From the NCBI RefSeq assembly GCF_040954835.1, contig NC_090700.1, positions 27,383,501 to 27,447,500 on the forward strand: a stretch of DNA of 64,000 nucleotides, given 5' to 3'. The stretch is from Lepisosteus oculatus. Taxonomy: Eukaryota > Chordata > Actinopteri > Semionotiformes > Lepisosteidae. The notes below the pieces were generated by a model. It was not told where the DNA came from. It saw only the letters and a program-made list of their open reading frames with translations, and did no database searches. Position numbers and translations under genes: made by a program. Position 1 is the first letter of the stretch; every line of letters starts with the position of its first letter. Below, one piece after another: positions 1 through 10,025 of this stretch.

Positions 1-803
1 AAAAATAATAAAATCCATGTTTGCATAGTGAGCATGCACTGGTTAAACACTTTCTTCTGGACACAAAGATTAGGTTTCCTATCAAGATTATACTTACCCC
101 ACAAAAAGAGTTAAATCCTTAGGTGCACACAAGCCATTCAATGCAAACTTACAGTCAACATAGTCCCTGTTCTTTCACACTCAAATGTTCTTACTCTGAC
201 AATTGCATCAGCTGTTTTGCTTTTCCCAAGATGGGTCTGACTGAGTGAACAGCTAATCAATGTTTCTGATGTGATTGTGAAAAAAAACACCAGTGGAGGA
301 TTAATGATATTTAGATGTAATTGACTATATATGTAATTTTCACACACCTTGATATTTTATTTTGAGTTTCTGAGTATATTCCTGATAGACATCTGGTAGT
401 AATAACACGGCTACAATTACAAGTATTGACAATTAGAATATTATTAGTATCATATCCTGGAAATCCTTATTTGCTCATATCCCTATGTTAAAAACAGTAA
501 AGCATATCACTTTGAAAGTTAATTATTGGGAAATGATGGGAAATAAGGTAATGAAAACTTCCCAATACTTCAAATGTTTTTATTTGTAAACCACACATTA
601 TGGAGGAACATACACTGTTCTCAATGGTAACAGATAATCATAACATTCATAATATCATATCATAATTTTCTTTCTAATTAAAAACATTTATTTCACCAGG
701 GCTAATACTAGCTGGTCCAGAAACCATTTTCGTTTTCTTCTCTTTTTTCCCTGCAAAATAACAACATGTAAAATTACATCTCTCAAGTGTCTGTAAGAGG
801 ACC
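1..803. other. Unassigned AT-rich flank
   Basis: No coding exon, RNA gene or repeat family is recognised here. The stretch ends where homology between the two LTRs of the following retrotransposon begins. Confidence 0.5.
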
Positions 804-1299
804 CGGGGAAGGGTCATCTCTAACCGGTATTTCAGGAACGAAACACTGAAAAACTAAATATGGACCTTAGCAAAATGGCGGCCAAAAGGAATCAGCTGAC
901 CAGGAAATGGAAAGGGTCTACCCTGAGAAACAACGAGACACAGCTGAGCCGCATTAGGAGCCGAAATATAAGTGCCCCGGAGGCAGTGAACAGGGCGGAA
1001 GCTGGTAAGGTGAATGCGGTTTGGAGGAAAAGAGAGGAAAGAGGTGCATGTTAAGGATCGGGCTAAGGAATAACGGACTATTGAAAGGAGAAAAGGTTTA
1101 TGGTTTTGGATTACGGACACTGGTTAAGGATACATCGCGGATTGGCTTTATTACTGACTTTTTGAACTCGGATCGGATCAGGACTAAGGGAACGGATTAC
1201 GAGCTGTATTCGGAAGACAGTTGGAGGAAGAAACGCCACAGATCTCAAGATCTCAAGAAAAGTGTGGTGTGAGTACTACCTTCATTTACATAAACTCTC
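804..1299 (+). repeat. 5' LTR of the Gmr1-type element
   Basis: It aligns almost end to end with 5405-5897; homology starts at a CGGGGAAGGG block and stops at ...CATAAACTCTC. Small frames on both strands inside it are present in both LTRs simply because the LTRs are copies. No clear TG...CA ends and no convincing tRNA primer-binding site follow it; the next bases are a GT-rich leader up to the gag ATG at 1355. Confidence 0.9.
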
Positions 1300-1354
1300 A
1301 AGTTTTTTTGTGTGTGTGTGTGCGGGTTTCACTTTGCGCGTGTGAAGAAAAACT

Positions 1355-2310
1355 ATGGAACAATTATTACAGCAGTTGTCCCAGGCCACCCTCGCCCAAT
1401 TCCAGGCATTAAAAGGACAACAAGAAGCTATCGAAGCGCAACGGGAGGCGAACCAAATCCAAAGCGAAACTAACGAACGAATTATAGAGGAGCAAAAATT
1501 AGTACTTGCAGAATTGCACAGATTAGGGGAAGAAATCCGGCAGGAGAGGCACCGCTCAGGCGGAACAAATTACGCTACAAAAGATGACTGAGCTTGATGA
1601 TGTGGAAGCGTATTTAACCACCTTTGAAAGAACTGCATCTCGAAACGCATGGCCCAAAGAGCAATGGGCTGGGAGAGTATCCCCTTATTTAATTGGAGAA
1701 GCCCAAAAAGCATATTATGATTTAAAAGAGGAAGATGCAGAGAATTATGAGACTCTGAAAAAGGAGATATTGGCAAGACTAGGGGTAACCATGGCGATAC
1801 GAGCAGTCCGGTTTCACAATTGGAGCTACCAGGTGAACAAGCCTATGAGGTCTCAGATGTTTGATCTGGTACATCTGGCAAAGAAATGGCTCCAGCCAGA
1901 AGAATTAAACCCAGGACAGGTGGTAGAAAGGGTGGTGTTGGATCATTTTGTGAGGAGTCTGCCTGTTCACCTGAAAAGGAAAGTAAGAGAAGGGGATCCC
2001 CAGACACTAGATCAGGCCGTGGACTTGGTGGACAGACACCATGCCACAGAGGCCCTGATTAGGGAGGAAAAGGGGGACTTTCGGAAGGAGGAGAGAAGAG
2101 GCCCAAGAGTCTTGAAACCGAAATGAAGTATCGGCCAATGAAGTATAGTGATTATCCGGAACCTGTACAATTTAAAAAACCCCTTCGGGGGAGGTCTGAC
2201 TCAAGGCCCCGGCCATGGAAAGAAACCCGGCGATGTTTTAATTGTCAGGAAGAAGGGCATTTAGCCAGCTATTGCCCCGGCCTGTCCGAACCCATGCAGG
2301 TAGACCCCAG
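1355..2310 (+). pseudogene. gag: gag of the Gmr1-type element (coiled coil, capsid-like core, zinc knuckle)
   Basis: The ATG at 1355 opens a glutamine/glutamate-rich N-terminal segment predicted by eye to be a coiled coil (1355-1591). A capsid-like core follows in another frame (1584-2126), with the fish retroelement gag signature DDVEAYLTTFER and a GEAQKAYYDL motif. A CCHC zinc knuckle, CFNCQEEGHLASYC, lies near 2233-2274 and is back in the first frame. The first, third and all later pol pieces down to RNase H share one frame, so only the capsid core is displaced. Two compensating indels, near 1575 and near 2120, explain this better than programmed frameshifting. The product would be the particle-forming structural protein. 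Confidence 0.85.
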
Positions 2311-2700
2311 AGGTGAAGCCCAATGTAACTACCTTACAGCACAGGTCCCGACCTGCGAGGATCCCCATCTTACGAAAGTTGAGATAGGGGGAGAACCCAT
2401 CGAGGCCTTGTTGGACTCTGGCAGTGCAGTGACCCTGGTGACCCCTACTATACTTCCGGGATAACTAGAGATTCCGAGAACAGAGGGAATACCTATTACT
2501 TGCATTTACAGGGACACCAAGGACTATCCGACGGTCGAATTGAGCATCTCTAAAGAACAGGGGACCTACCGCTCAATGGTAGGAGTGGTTGAGCAGTTGC
2601 CATACCCTGTAATACTGGGACGAGACTATCCCCATTTCCTCAAGATTTGGAACACGGTCCAATCAGCTAGGCTAAGACCAATCCCCTGCCCGGAAGACTG
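2311..2700 (+). pseudogene. pol: pol: aspartic protease of the Gmr1-type element
   Basis: A retropepsin active-site motif LLDSGSAVTLV is encoded near 2407-2442, followed about 170 bases later by the conserved downstream segment with VILGRDY (near 2609). An in-frame TAA at 2462-2464 splits the domain, so the protein is broken shortly after its catalytic Asp. The domain directly follows the zinc knuckle in the same frame, suggesting gag and pol were one reading frame, as in several Gmr1 relatives; that last point is inference. Confidence 0.8.
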
Positions 2701-4080
2701 TGGTGATGACCCTATTGACGACCCTGATGAGACGGACCCACAAGAAGGTGGAGCTGAACTTGGAGTTGAGTTTGAAAATATGGATCTACAGAACTGGGAA
2801 CCCCCAGAACATCGTGGTAAGTTTGGGACGGCCCAACTAGAAGATGAGAACTTGAGACATGTGTGGGGGCATGTCAGGAAAATTGATGGGGAGTGGTGTA
2901 CTGATCCTAATACAGTGAGTTACCCATATTTCATGACAAAGAATAATCTCCTCTATCAAGTGCAGCAGAAGGGACAGGAAGAAGTGGAACAAATCCTTAT
3001 TCCCCGTGCCTACCAGATGAAGCTCCTCAACTTGGCCCATAGCCACCTCCTGGGCGGGCACCTGGGGGTAAAGAAGACATCCGAGAGACTCCTCTCTAGA
3101 TTCTTTTGGCCAGGGATCTATAAGGCCATCGAGAAGTACTGTCGGGAATGCCCCAAGTGTCAAAAAAGTGCGCCACAACCTTATTATAGGAACCCTTTGA
3201 TTCCCCTCCCAATTATTGAAACCCCCTTCGAACGGATTGGGATGGATTTGGTGGGGCCCCTGATCAGAACCACCAAGGGTCACCAGTATATTTTAGAAAT
3301 AGTAGACTATGCTACCAGGTACCCCGAAGCCATTCCTTTGAGAGCTGCCACCGCCAAAAACATAGCTAGGGAGCTAGTGCAACTGTTCGCTCTAGTCGGA
3401 ATTCCTAAAGAGATCCTAACTGATTAAGGAACACCTTTTATGTCTAAAGTCATGCGAGACTTATGTAAGCTACTGGGTATACAGCAGATCCGAACCTCTG
3501 TTTATCACCCTCAAACCGATGGTCTAGTAGAACGTTTTAATAAGACCCTGAAAAGCATGCTTCGGAAGACGATGCAAAAGGATGGAAAAAATTGGGATCA
3601 GCTGCTCCCGTATCTCATGTTTGCGGTTCGAGTAGTACCGCAGGCTTCGACTGGATTTTCCCCCTTTGAATTATTATACTCTCGGAAACCACAGGGCCTA
3701 TTGGACGTGGTCAAAGAATCGTGGAAACATCAACCTTCCCCTTTACAAACTATCATTGAGCATGTGGAACAGATGAGAGAAAGAATAAATGTTATTGTTC
3801 CCTTAGTGAAAGAAAACCTGGAGAAAGCCCAGGGTCAACAACAACAAATTTATAATAGGGGAGCAGTTGCGAGGGAATTTCAGATTGGGGACAGAGTACT
3901 GGTTCTAGTTCCAACCCCAGAGTGCAAATTCTTGGCATCCTGGCAGGGACCTTATGAAGTGGTGGAAAAGGTGGGGCCAGTCAACTATAAGGTCAAGCAA
4001 CATGACAGAAGACGGCAGCATCAAATCTACCACGTCAATTTGCTGAAAAAATGGCATGGCTCCGAAGTTCTGCTCACCCA
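2701..4080 (+). pseudogene. pol: pol: integrase, placed upstream of reverse transcriptase
   Basis: An HHCC zinc-binding module lies at about 3040-3165 (HSHLLGGHLGV, then CRECPKC). The catalytic core shows its first Asp in GMDLVGPL (about 3240), second Asp in the LTD motif just before 3425, and Glu in GLVERFNKTL (about 3520). A GPY/F module follows (GDRVLVL ... WQGPYEVVEKVGPVNYKV, about 3890-4000). A TAA at 3425-3427 sits where family members usually have Gln in DQGT, which fits a single C-to-T change. The domain would insert cDNA into the genome. Its position before RT defines the unusual gene order of this element. Confidence 0.92.
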
Positions 4081-4890
4081 CTTTTCCCCAGACCCTCTGG
4101 AAGAAGAAACGGGTGCGGTAGCCATGGGAGACCTGGCTCCGGCACAGAAACAGGAACTACAAGAATTCCTAACCCAAAACAAAGATGTTTTTTCACGGAC
4201 ACCTGGTCGAACTCACCTTATGCTGGAGATGGGAATAATCGAGGAATCCCATAGTGAGTGGGCTAACCCAATAGTTCTGATCCCCAAGCCGGATGGAACT
4301 ATTAGATTTTGCAACAATTTCAAAAGATTAAATGAGATCTCGCGGTTTGATGCATACCCCATGGCCCGTATAGATGAACTAATCGAGCGATTAGGTAACG
4401 CTCGATACATCAGCACCCTTGATCTTACGAAGGGATATTGGCAAGTGCCACTGGCCAAAGAAGATAAAGCCAAAACCGCTTTTGCCACACCTGAGGGACT
4501 ATATCAGTATAGTGTCCTACCCTTCGGTTTGCATGGCGCTCCCACAACATTTCAAAGATTGATGGACCGAATTCTGAGACCGTATCGGGATTTTGCAGCC
4601 GCCTACTTGGATGACGTTGTAATCCACAGCACGACCTGGGAACAACATCTACAACACCTGGAAGCAGTGACTGGAGCGTTGCGAGCAGCAAGATTAACGG
4701 AAAACCCAAATAAATGTTGTCTGGGGGCTAGGGAAGCCAATTACCTGGGTTATACGATCGGGAGAGGATTGATCATGCCCCAAGATCAGAAGGTACAATT
4801 AATCAAGAACTGGCCGAAACCAACTACCAAGAAGCAAATTCGAACGTTTTTGGGACTGGCAAGTTACTATTGACGTTTCATTCCAGGGTT
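4081..4890 (+). pseudogene. pol: pol: reverse transcriptase of the Gmr1-type element
   Basis: Ty3/Gypsy-type RT blocks appear in order: primer-grip-side motif NPIVLIPKPDGTIRFC (about 4266), STLDLTKGYWQVPL (about 4411), FATPEGLYQYSVLPFGL (about 4483) and the catalytic AAYLDDVVIHS with YLDD at 4604-4615. The domain ends in KQIRTFLGLASYY, immediately followed by TGA at 4871-4873 where the family normally has Arg (RRFI); CGA to TGA deamination explains it. The RT frame continues directly from integrase, so there is no separate start. Confidence 0.93.
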
Positions 4891-5395
4891 TGCATCCATG
4901 GCCGCCCCTCTACACGATCTGACGAAGATGAGCTGTCCGGAGAAAATAAAATGGACCGACTTGGAAGAGAGGGCTTTCCGAGACTTAAAAGCAACTCTCG
5001 CTTCTCAACCCGTCTTACAGGTACCAGACTTCAGTAAGCCTTTCATGGTACAAACTGATGCTTCAGACACTGGGATTGGAGCCATACTGTCGCAAGAAAT
5101 TGAAGGACTGGAGCATCCTATTCTGTATATCAGCCGTAAGTTGAATCCGGCAATGTCTAGCAATCAAATGGGCCCTAGACTATTTGAAGTATTATTTATT
5201 GGGAAGACATTTTATATTATACACAGATCATGCGCCATTAACATGGATGTAACAAAATATGGAGAAAAACGATAGAATTACACGATGGGGTCTTAGTCTG
5301 CAAAGATTTCAATTCCAAACGGTATATAGACCCGGAAAGAAACAAGCAAATGTAGACGCCCTCTCCCAAATGCACTGTTTATTTTTTTCTAGATC
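4891..5395 (+). pseudogene. pol: pol: RNase H and C-terminal tail of the Gmr1-type element
   Basis: The RNase H core is seen as FMVQTDASDTGIGAILSQ (about 5043-5096) and PILYISRKLNP (about 5117). After about 5190 the protein similarity moves to another frame, with the tether motif TDHAPLTWM visible there and then a TAA at 5250. The remainder (5259-5391) ends in YRPGKKQANVDALSQ, the usual end of Ty3/Gypsy RNase H regions. Nothing resembling integrase follows, which confirms that the domain is truly relocated upstream rather than duplicated. Confidence 0.85.
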
Positions 5396-5404
5396 GCCTG
5401 AGGT

Positions 5405-5897
5405 CGGGGAAGGGTCATCTCTAACCGGTATTTCAGGAACGAAACACTGAAAATAATAAATATGGACCTTAGCAAAATTGCGGCCAAAAGGAATCAGCTG
5501 ACCAGGAAATGGAAAGGGTCTACCCTGAGAAACAACGAGACACTGCTGAGCCGCATCAGGAGCCGAAATATAAGTGCCCCGGAGGCAGTGAACATGGTGG
5601 AAGCCGGTAAGGTGAATGTGGTTTGGAGGAAAAGAGAGGAAAGAGGTGCATGTTAAGGATCGGGCTAAGGAATAACGGACTACTGAAAGGAGAAAAGGTT
5701 TATGGTTTTGGATTACGGACAACGGTTAAGGATACATCGCGGATTGGCTTTATTACGGACTTTTGGAACTCGGATCGGATCAGGACTAAGGGAACGGATT
5801 ACAGACTGTATTCGGAAGAGAGTTGGAGGAAGAAACGCCACGGATCTCAGGAAAGAAAAGTGTGGTGTGAGTACTACCTTCATTTACATAAACTCTC
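5405..5897 (+). repeat. 3' LTR of the Gmr1-type element
   Basis: Near-identical to 804-1299. One notable difference is near the 3' end, where the 5' copy has an AGATCTCA duplication (about 1240-1258) that the 3' copy lacks. A purine-rich GAGGTCGGGG precedes or overlaps its start and may be the polypurine tract. Confidence 0.9.
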
Positions 5898-6409
5898 CCC
5901 CGGAGACACCACATGTCCTTTACTAAAACAACATTAGACATGCTCGAAAGGATTGTTCTAAATGAGCACACAGAATGGTATGTGCAGCACCAGCATGACA
6001 ATACTGATATTGATGTCTTTTGGTCTTGTCTATTATTTCTATTTGCTTCAAAAAACAGCTTTCCATGATAATGACATGTTTTCCACCAGTATTTTTTTCT
6101 TTGGAGTAGAATAAATTGTTTTTAAAATTTTGTTATCTTCTTGGTCTTGTGTGTTTGCAGCTGTAAGCTTTTTGTAGTTTAAAAGCTGGATCAAAAATGA
6201 AAAGCATACATGGAAACTACAGATCTGCTTTTTTCCAATAAAAATGTTATGTATTCAGCAGTATACCTCTTGCATATTTAAGATTGAAAGATGCAGCTGG
6301 GAATCCGAGATGGCAGCTTAGGGAATGATCAATTCCTATAAAGCTCTACACCATTTTTTATGTGAGGTACATTGATACGAGCCTTGAAAAATACAGTATG
6401 TGACAGTAT
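5898..6409. other. Unassigned spacer
   Basis: About 510 bases between the Gmr1-type element and the next LTR. No gene or recognised repeat. Confidence 0.5.
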
Positions 6410-6413
6410 GTTG

Positions 6414-7753
6414 TGTAGGCATCCTCTCACGAGGCACCAATAAATGTAGGGGTTTTGTGCATTTACTGGGACAATTATTAATTGTAGCAGTAAGTCACAA
6501 AATGATTCTTTGATGGCTATTAGAAGACCAACCTTGCGGGATAACTCAAACAACACACACACATGGATACTAATACATGACAATACATTTATTAATGCAT
6601 AAAATGTGCATATAAACATAACAGATATTATAGTGAGGGTTAGCAGAATACAAAAGGTATATATTCAATAACAAAGAGTTACAAATAACAAGAGGGACAT
6701 ACATCTAGTATACCATTCATTTATACCGTTTTGTGAATGAACTTGGATTACAACTTCTACACTAGATAGTCAAAAGCAAGTACCTCACTCATAGGAATTA
6801 AATTGATATCAACAAGGGTTGAGGTAACAATTGAATTCTTGAGCTGTGATGCAGAATGTTGAATACTCATCTGATCTGTGGGGATTCAGATCTCCTGAGG
6901 ACACAAAGAAGCAGTGGCAGGCTTGTTGCTGTGTCCAATCTGTGCTCTCTGGCCAGGTGGAGAGGAGTGGGAGAGATTTCTGCTTCGATGCTCTAGCAGT
7001 GGGCTCTCTGAAAACCGGCTAGTTAGTTCTGACTTACTAGCAGAGTTTGTGCACATGAGAAAAATGATTGTGGGTCCAAGCAGGTCACACTCTTTAGACA
7101 GGAAGAAGACCGGTTTGTTCCTGATGTAGCGTGAGGTGAGTTTGATCAGGTTGATCAGGTGAGCTTTAGCAGTGGGTTAACGAGGCTTGCTGCTGGGCTA
7201 ACCTCGGGCGGATCCTTTGGTTACGTGCTGGCGACCTCTGTTCTCGACTCTTAGAACAAAGGAAAGTCCTGGCACTCGGAAACACTGGCCATTACGTGAT
7301 GGTCAGAGCTGAGTCAAATAAAGTCCAGGAGGAGCCCCGAGGGAGTCCTGTGCTGCCTGTTTTACCTGGAGGAACTACGGTCGTTCATTGGTTGAAAGTT
7401 TCATGGGCATCTGAGACCCACGTGGGGTTATCCTGCCCTACCAGTTCCTGATTGGCTGAGGATGAGTAACAATGCACTCTGACCTTAGGGTTGTAAACAA
7501 CTTGGGATGAGACTCTCCCTTGGAATCTCCCAGACAGTAAGGCGCCAGAGATGACCATTCATTAGGGTGGCTGATGTGTCTCAGCTTTGGGAGTTGTTCC
7601 TTATCAGGACACTCTATTAGCTAGAAAAACACCTTAATTGTGAACCAAATGGAATGGCCTCTTTGTATCCAGCACCACTGAGATGAAGGAGAGAGGGACT
7701 GGCAAGGGAGAAGCAAACTTAATTCCTGTATTTTAATAAGCCTTGCAGCTACA
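6414..7753 (-). mobile_element. TGTAG-family solo LTR-like element, copy 1 (oldest)
   Basis: Bounded by TGTAG at 6414 and CTACA ending at 7753, with a perfect 4-bp direct duplication GTTG outside (6410-6413, 7754-7757). It aligns along its length with copies at 10408, 16387, 26740 and 46216 but is clearly more diverged. In the minus orientation it carries an AATAAA followed by a GT-rich run near its 3' end, as LTRs do. It has the short 3' end shared with copy 2. No internal retroviral genes. Confidence 0.85.
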
Positions 7754-7829
7754 GTTGTAAAGAAAAGCAAAAAAGTTGATCAAGTCTAACTCTGCTTAAA
7801 GCCTAGCCAGGCAGCCTGCTGTTCAACTA

Positions 7830-8620
7830 ACAACTTCCAGCAATGCTGAAAGCACCAGCCTGATTGACCCTGTGCTTCTTCAAGCAATTAGAGAGATTAA
7901 AGACAATAATACCAGGTGATTGATGAAAATATATGAAAAGTGGGCTATGGAAGCAGAGCACATAGTGTGGTAGAAGCTGCTGAATCAACTGAAGCTCAGC
8001 TACAAGCACTGGAAAAACAGATGCAGGACATAGCCAATCATATTGACAATCTGGAAAATAGGGGGAGAAGAAAGAATATAATAATAATAATAATTGCTTA
8101 CACTTATATAGTGCTTTTTCTGGACACTCCACTCAAAGCGCTTTACAGGTAATGGGGACTCCCCTTCACCACCACCAATGTGCAGCATCCACCTGGATGA
8201 TGCGACGGCAGCCATAGTGTGCCAGAACGCTCACCACACATCAGCTATCAGTGGGGAGGAGAACAGAGTGATGTAGCCAATTCATAGAGGGGGATTATTA
8301 GGAGGCCATGATTGGTAAGGGCCAATGGGAAATTTGGCCAGGATGCCGGGGTTACACCCCTACTCTTTTCGAGAAACGCCCTGGGATTTTTAATGACCAC
8401 ATTCAGGACCTCGGTTTTACGGCTCATCCGAAGTACGGCGCCTGTTTTACAGTATAGTGTCCCCGTCACTATACTGGGGCATTAGGACCCACATGGACCG
8501 CATGTCAAAACAGCTCCCAGAGAACAAAGAGGGAAACCATCCAATGAAGTTTTTCCAGACCTGGCTGCATTCAGACGGAGCCATTCAGAATGCATGTTAA
8601 AATGAATTGAAACGTTCTAT
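7830..8620 (+). mobile_element. L1/Tx1-like LINE ORF1 fragment, split by a SINE
   Basis: Before the SINE, the + strand encodes a coiled-coil segment ending in ALEKQMQDIANHIDNLENRG-RRKNI (about 7990-8085), the typical junction of L1-type ORF1 coiled coil and RRM (LENRSRRNN in relatives). After the SINE, LPENKEGNHPMKFFQTWL (about 8508-8565) matches the next conserved ORF1 block. Both parts are on the + strand and collinear, so a SINE landed inside an ORF1. The fragment is short and carries stops. Confidence 0.65.
8086..8505 (-). repeat. 5S-derived-type SINE, 5'-truncated, inside LINE ORF1
   Basis: On the minus strand the end reads AAAGCGCTTTGAGTGGAG... to an ATTATTATT tail (seen on + as (ATA)n then TTATATAGTGC ... 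CAAAGCGCTTTACAG). The body, with the paired CAGTATAGTG / CACTATACTG blocks near 8450-8480, corresponds to the body of the SINE at 45707-47720, which carries a 5S rRNA head. This copy lacks the head. Assignment rests on my recognition of this common fish SINE. Confidence 0.7.
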
Positions 8621-8897
8621 GTGCTGTGCTTTTGCTTCACTATACCTCAGTTTAGTTCAGCTAGGCGATCATTAGATGTTAGAGAAAACATGAATTTCTT
8701 ACAACAAAATGTAGTATCTTTAAATAGGTATATAGATAATCCACTTAATATGGAATATTAATATGGAATCATGTTACTAAAAGGACATTTTAAAAATAGC
8801 AAAAATAAAAAATGTCTTAATATCATTAGCAATATTATTTTATGAATATAAACATATTTATTTAGCTTGTTGTGGTAGGGTATTCCGCTTTCTTCTT
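8621..8897. other. Unassigned AT-rich spacer
   Basis: Nothing recognised between the LINE ORF1 fragment and the L2 LINE tail. Confidence 0.4.
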
Positions 8898-10025
8898 CAT
8901 AATAATAATAATAATAATACACTTTATTTTATATAGCGCCTTTAAAGGTGGCTTCTCAAAGCGCTTTACAGAATGAGAACAACAATAAATAAAAATAATA
9001 CACAAGATAAAACACGATTACAATATACAGAGGAGACTGTGGATGGTGGTACTAGGAAAGCAGAGGGGTGAAGAATGGAATGTAAGTAAAGGCTCTTCTA
9101 AATAAGAAGGTTATGAATCTGGATTTGAAGGAGTCTAGAGAAGATAACTCTCTGATATCCTTGGGCAGAGAGTTCCAGAGCTTGGGGGCATAACAGGAGA
9201 AGGCCCTGGCACCCATTCAATGTAGACAGGCCTGGGGGGCAGTTAGGAGACCAGAATTAGAAGAGCGAAGGTTGCGAGGTGGGGAGTAAGGCGATAATAG
9301 TTCAGACAGGTACTGAGGTGCCATGCCATGCAGAGCCTTATAGGTGAGCATGAGGATTTTAAAGTCCACACGGAATTTGACAGGAAGCCAGTGCAAGGAC
9401 TCCAGGATAGGAGTAATGTGATCACTTGCACTAGACCTGGTCAGGATCCTGGCTGCTGAATTTTGGACATACTGCAGTTTGTTCAAAGTAGATTTAGATA
9501 CCCCAGTGAGTAGAGTATTACAGTAGTCAATACAAGAGAACACAAATGTGTTGATCATCTTTTCAGCCACAGTTAGTGATAGCATAGGGCGTAGTCTAGC
9601 GATATTTCTGAGGTGAAAAAAATATGTTTTGACAATGTGCTTCACATGTGGGTTGAATGTTAAGCCAGAATCGAATATCACCCCAAGGTTTTTTAATTTA
9701 GACTGAAGTTCAAGTACAGAACCATCTACAGATAGGGTTACGGGATTGGCCTTACGAAGTTGATGGGGAGTGTCAATATGCATGACTTCAGTCTTGTCAC
9801 AATTAAGCTGAAGGAAATTTTGAGTCATCCAAGGTTTTATGTCAGAGATGCAATTAGAATAGAGACAGCCACATCAGTGACAGGTTTGGTATGGATGTAT
9901 ATTCGAGTATCATCAACATAGAAATGATAGCTGAGGCCGTGATCCTAAAAGCTGACCAAGTGGAAACATGTAAAACGCTGAAGAGCAAGGGGCCCAGTTG
10001 AGCCCTGAGGAACACCAGACTTAAC
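8898..10025 (-). mobile_element. L2-type LINE, 3' half (reverse transcriptase C-terminal part and tail)
   Basis: The minus strand from about 9990 down to 9217 encodes the C-terminal RT region of an L2/CR1-clade LINE: VPQGS-like block near 10000, YVDDTRIYIH-like catalytic block near 9905, then LQLNCDKTEVMHI, LGVIFDSGLTFNPHV, FSCIDYCNTLLTGV and ILESLHWLPVKFRVDFKI in one open frame (9217-9828). The 3' end is a short UTR with CAAAGCGCTTTACAG and an (ATA)n tail at 8898-8920. The frame breaks upstream of 9828. The missing 5' half continues at 11907 beyond an inserted LTR. Confidence 0.88.

Larger units (their letters stand above)
804..5897 (+). mobile_element. Gmr1-type Ty3/Gypsy LTR retrotransposon, nearly full length, inactive
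   Basis: Two direct repeats of about 495 bp (804-1299 and 5405-5897) enclose gag-like and pol-like coding remnants. The domain order seen on the + strand is gag, zinc knuckle, protease, integrase, reverse transcriptase, RNase H. Integrase upstream of RT is the Ty1/copia order, yet the RT and integrase resemble Ty3/Gypsy. This is the layout published for Gmr1-like elements of deuterostomes. No env-like frame follows RNase H; the 3' LTR starts directly after it. Inactivation is by in-frame stops at 2462, 3425, 4871 and about 5250, plus frame changes near 1575, 2120 and 5200. The LTRs differ at roughly 20 sites by eye (about 95% identity), so the insertion is not recent. A possible 5-bp target duplication CCCGG (802-806, 5899-5903) is weak because LTR ends are not the usual TG/CA. 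Confidence 0.93.

Noticed and set aside
854..1120. Minus-strand frame repeated at 5309-5722
   Set aside because: It is antisense to the LTR and appears twice only because the LTRs are duplicates.
6414..7753. TGTAG element as a full retrovirus
   Set aside because: No gag, pol or env coding is present in any copy; each is only LTR-sized.
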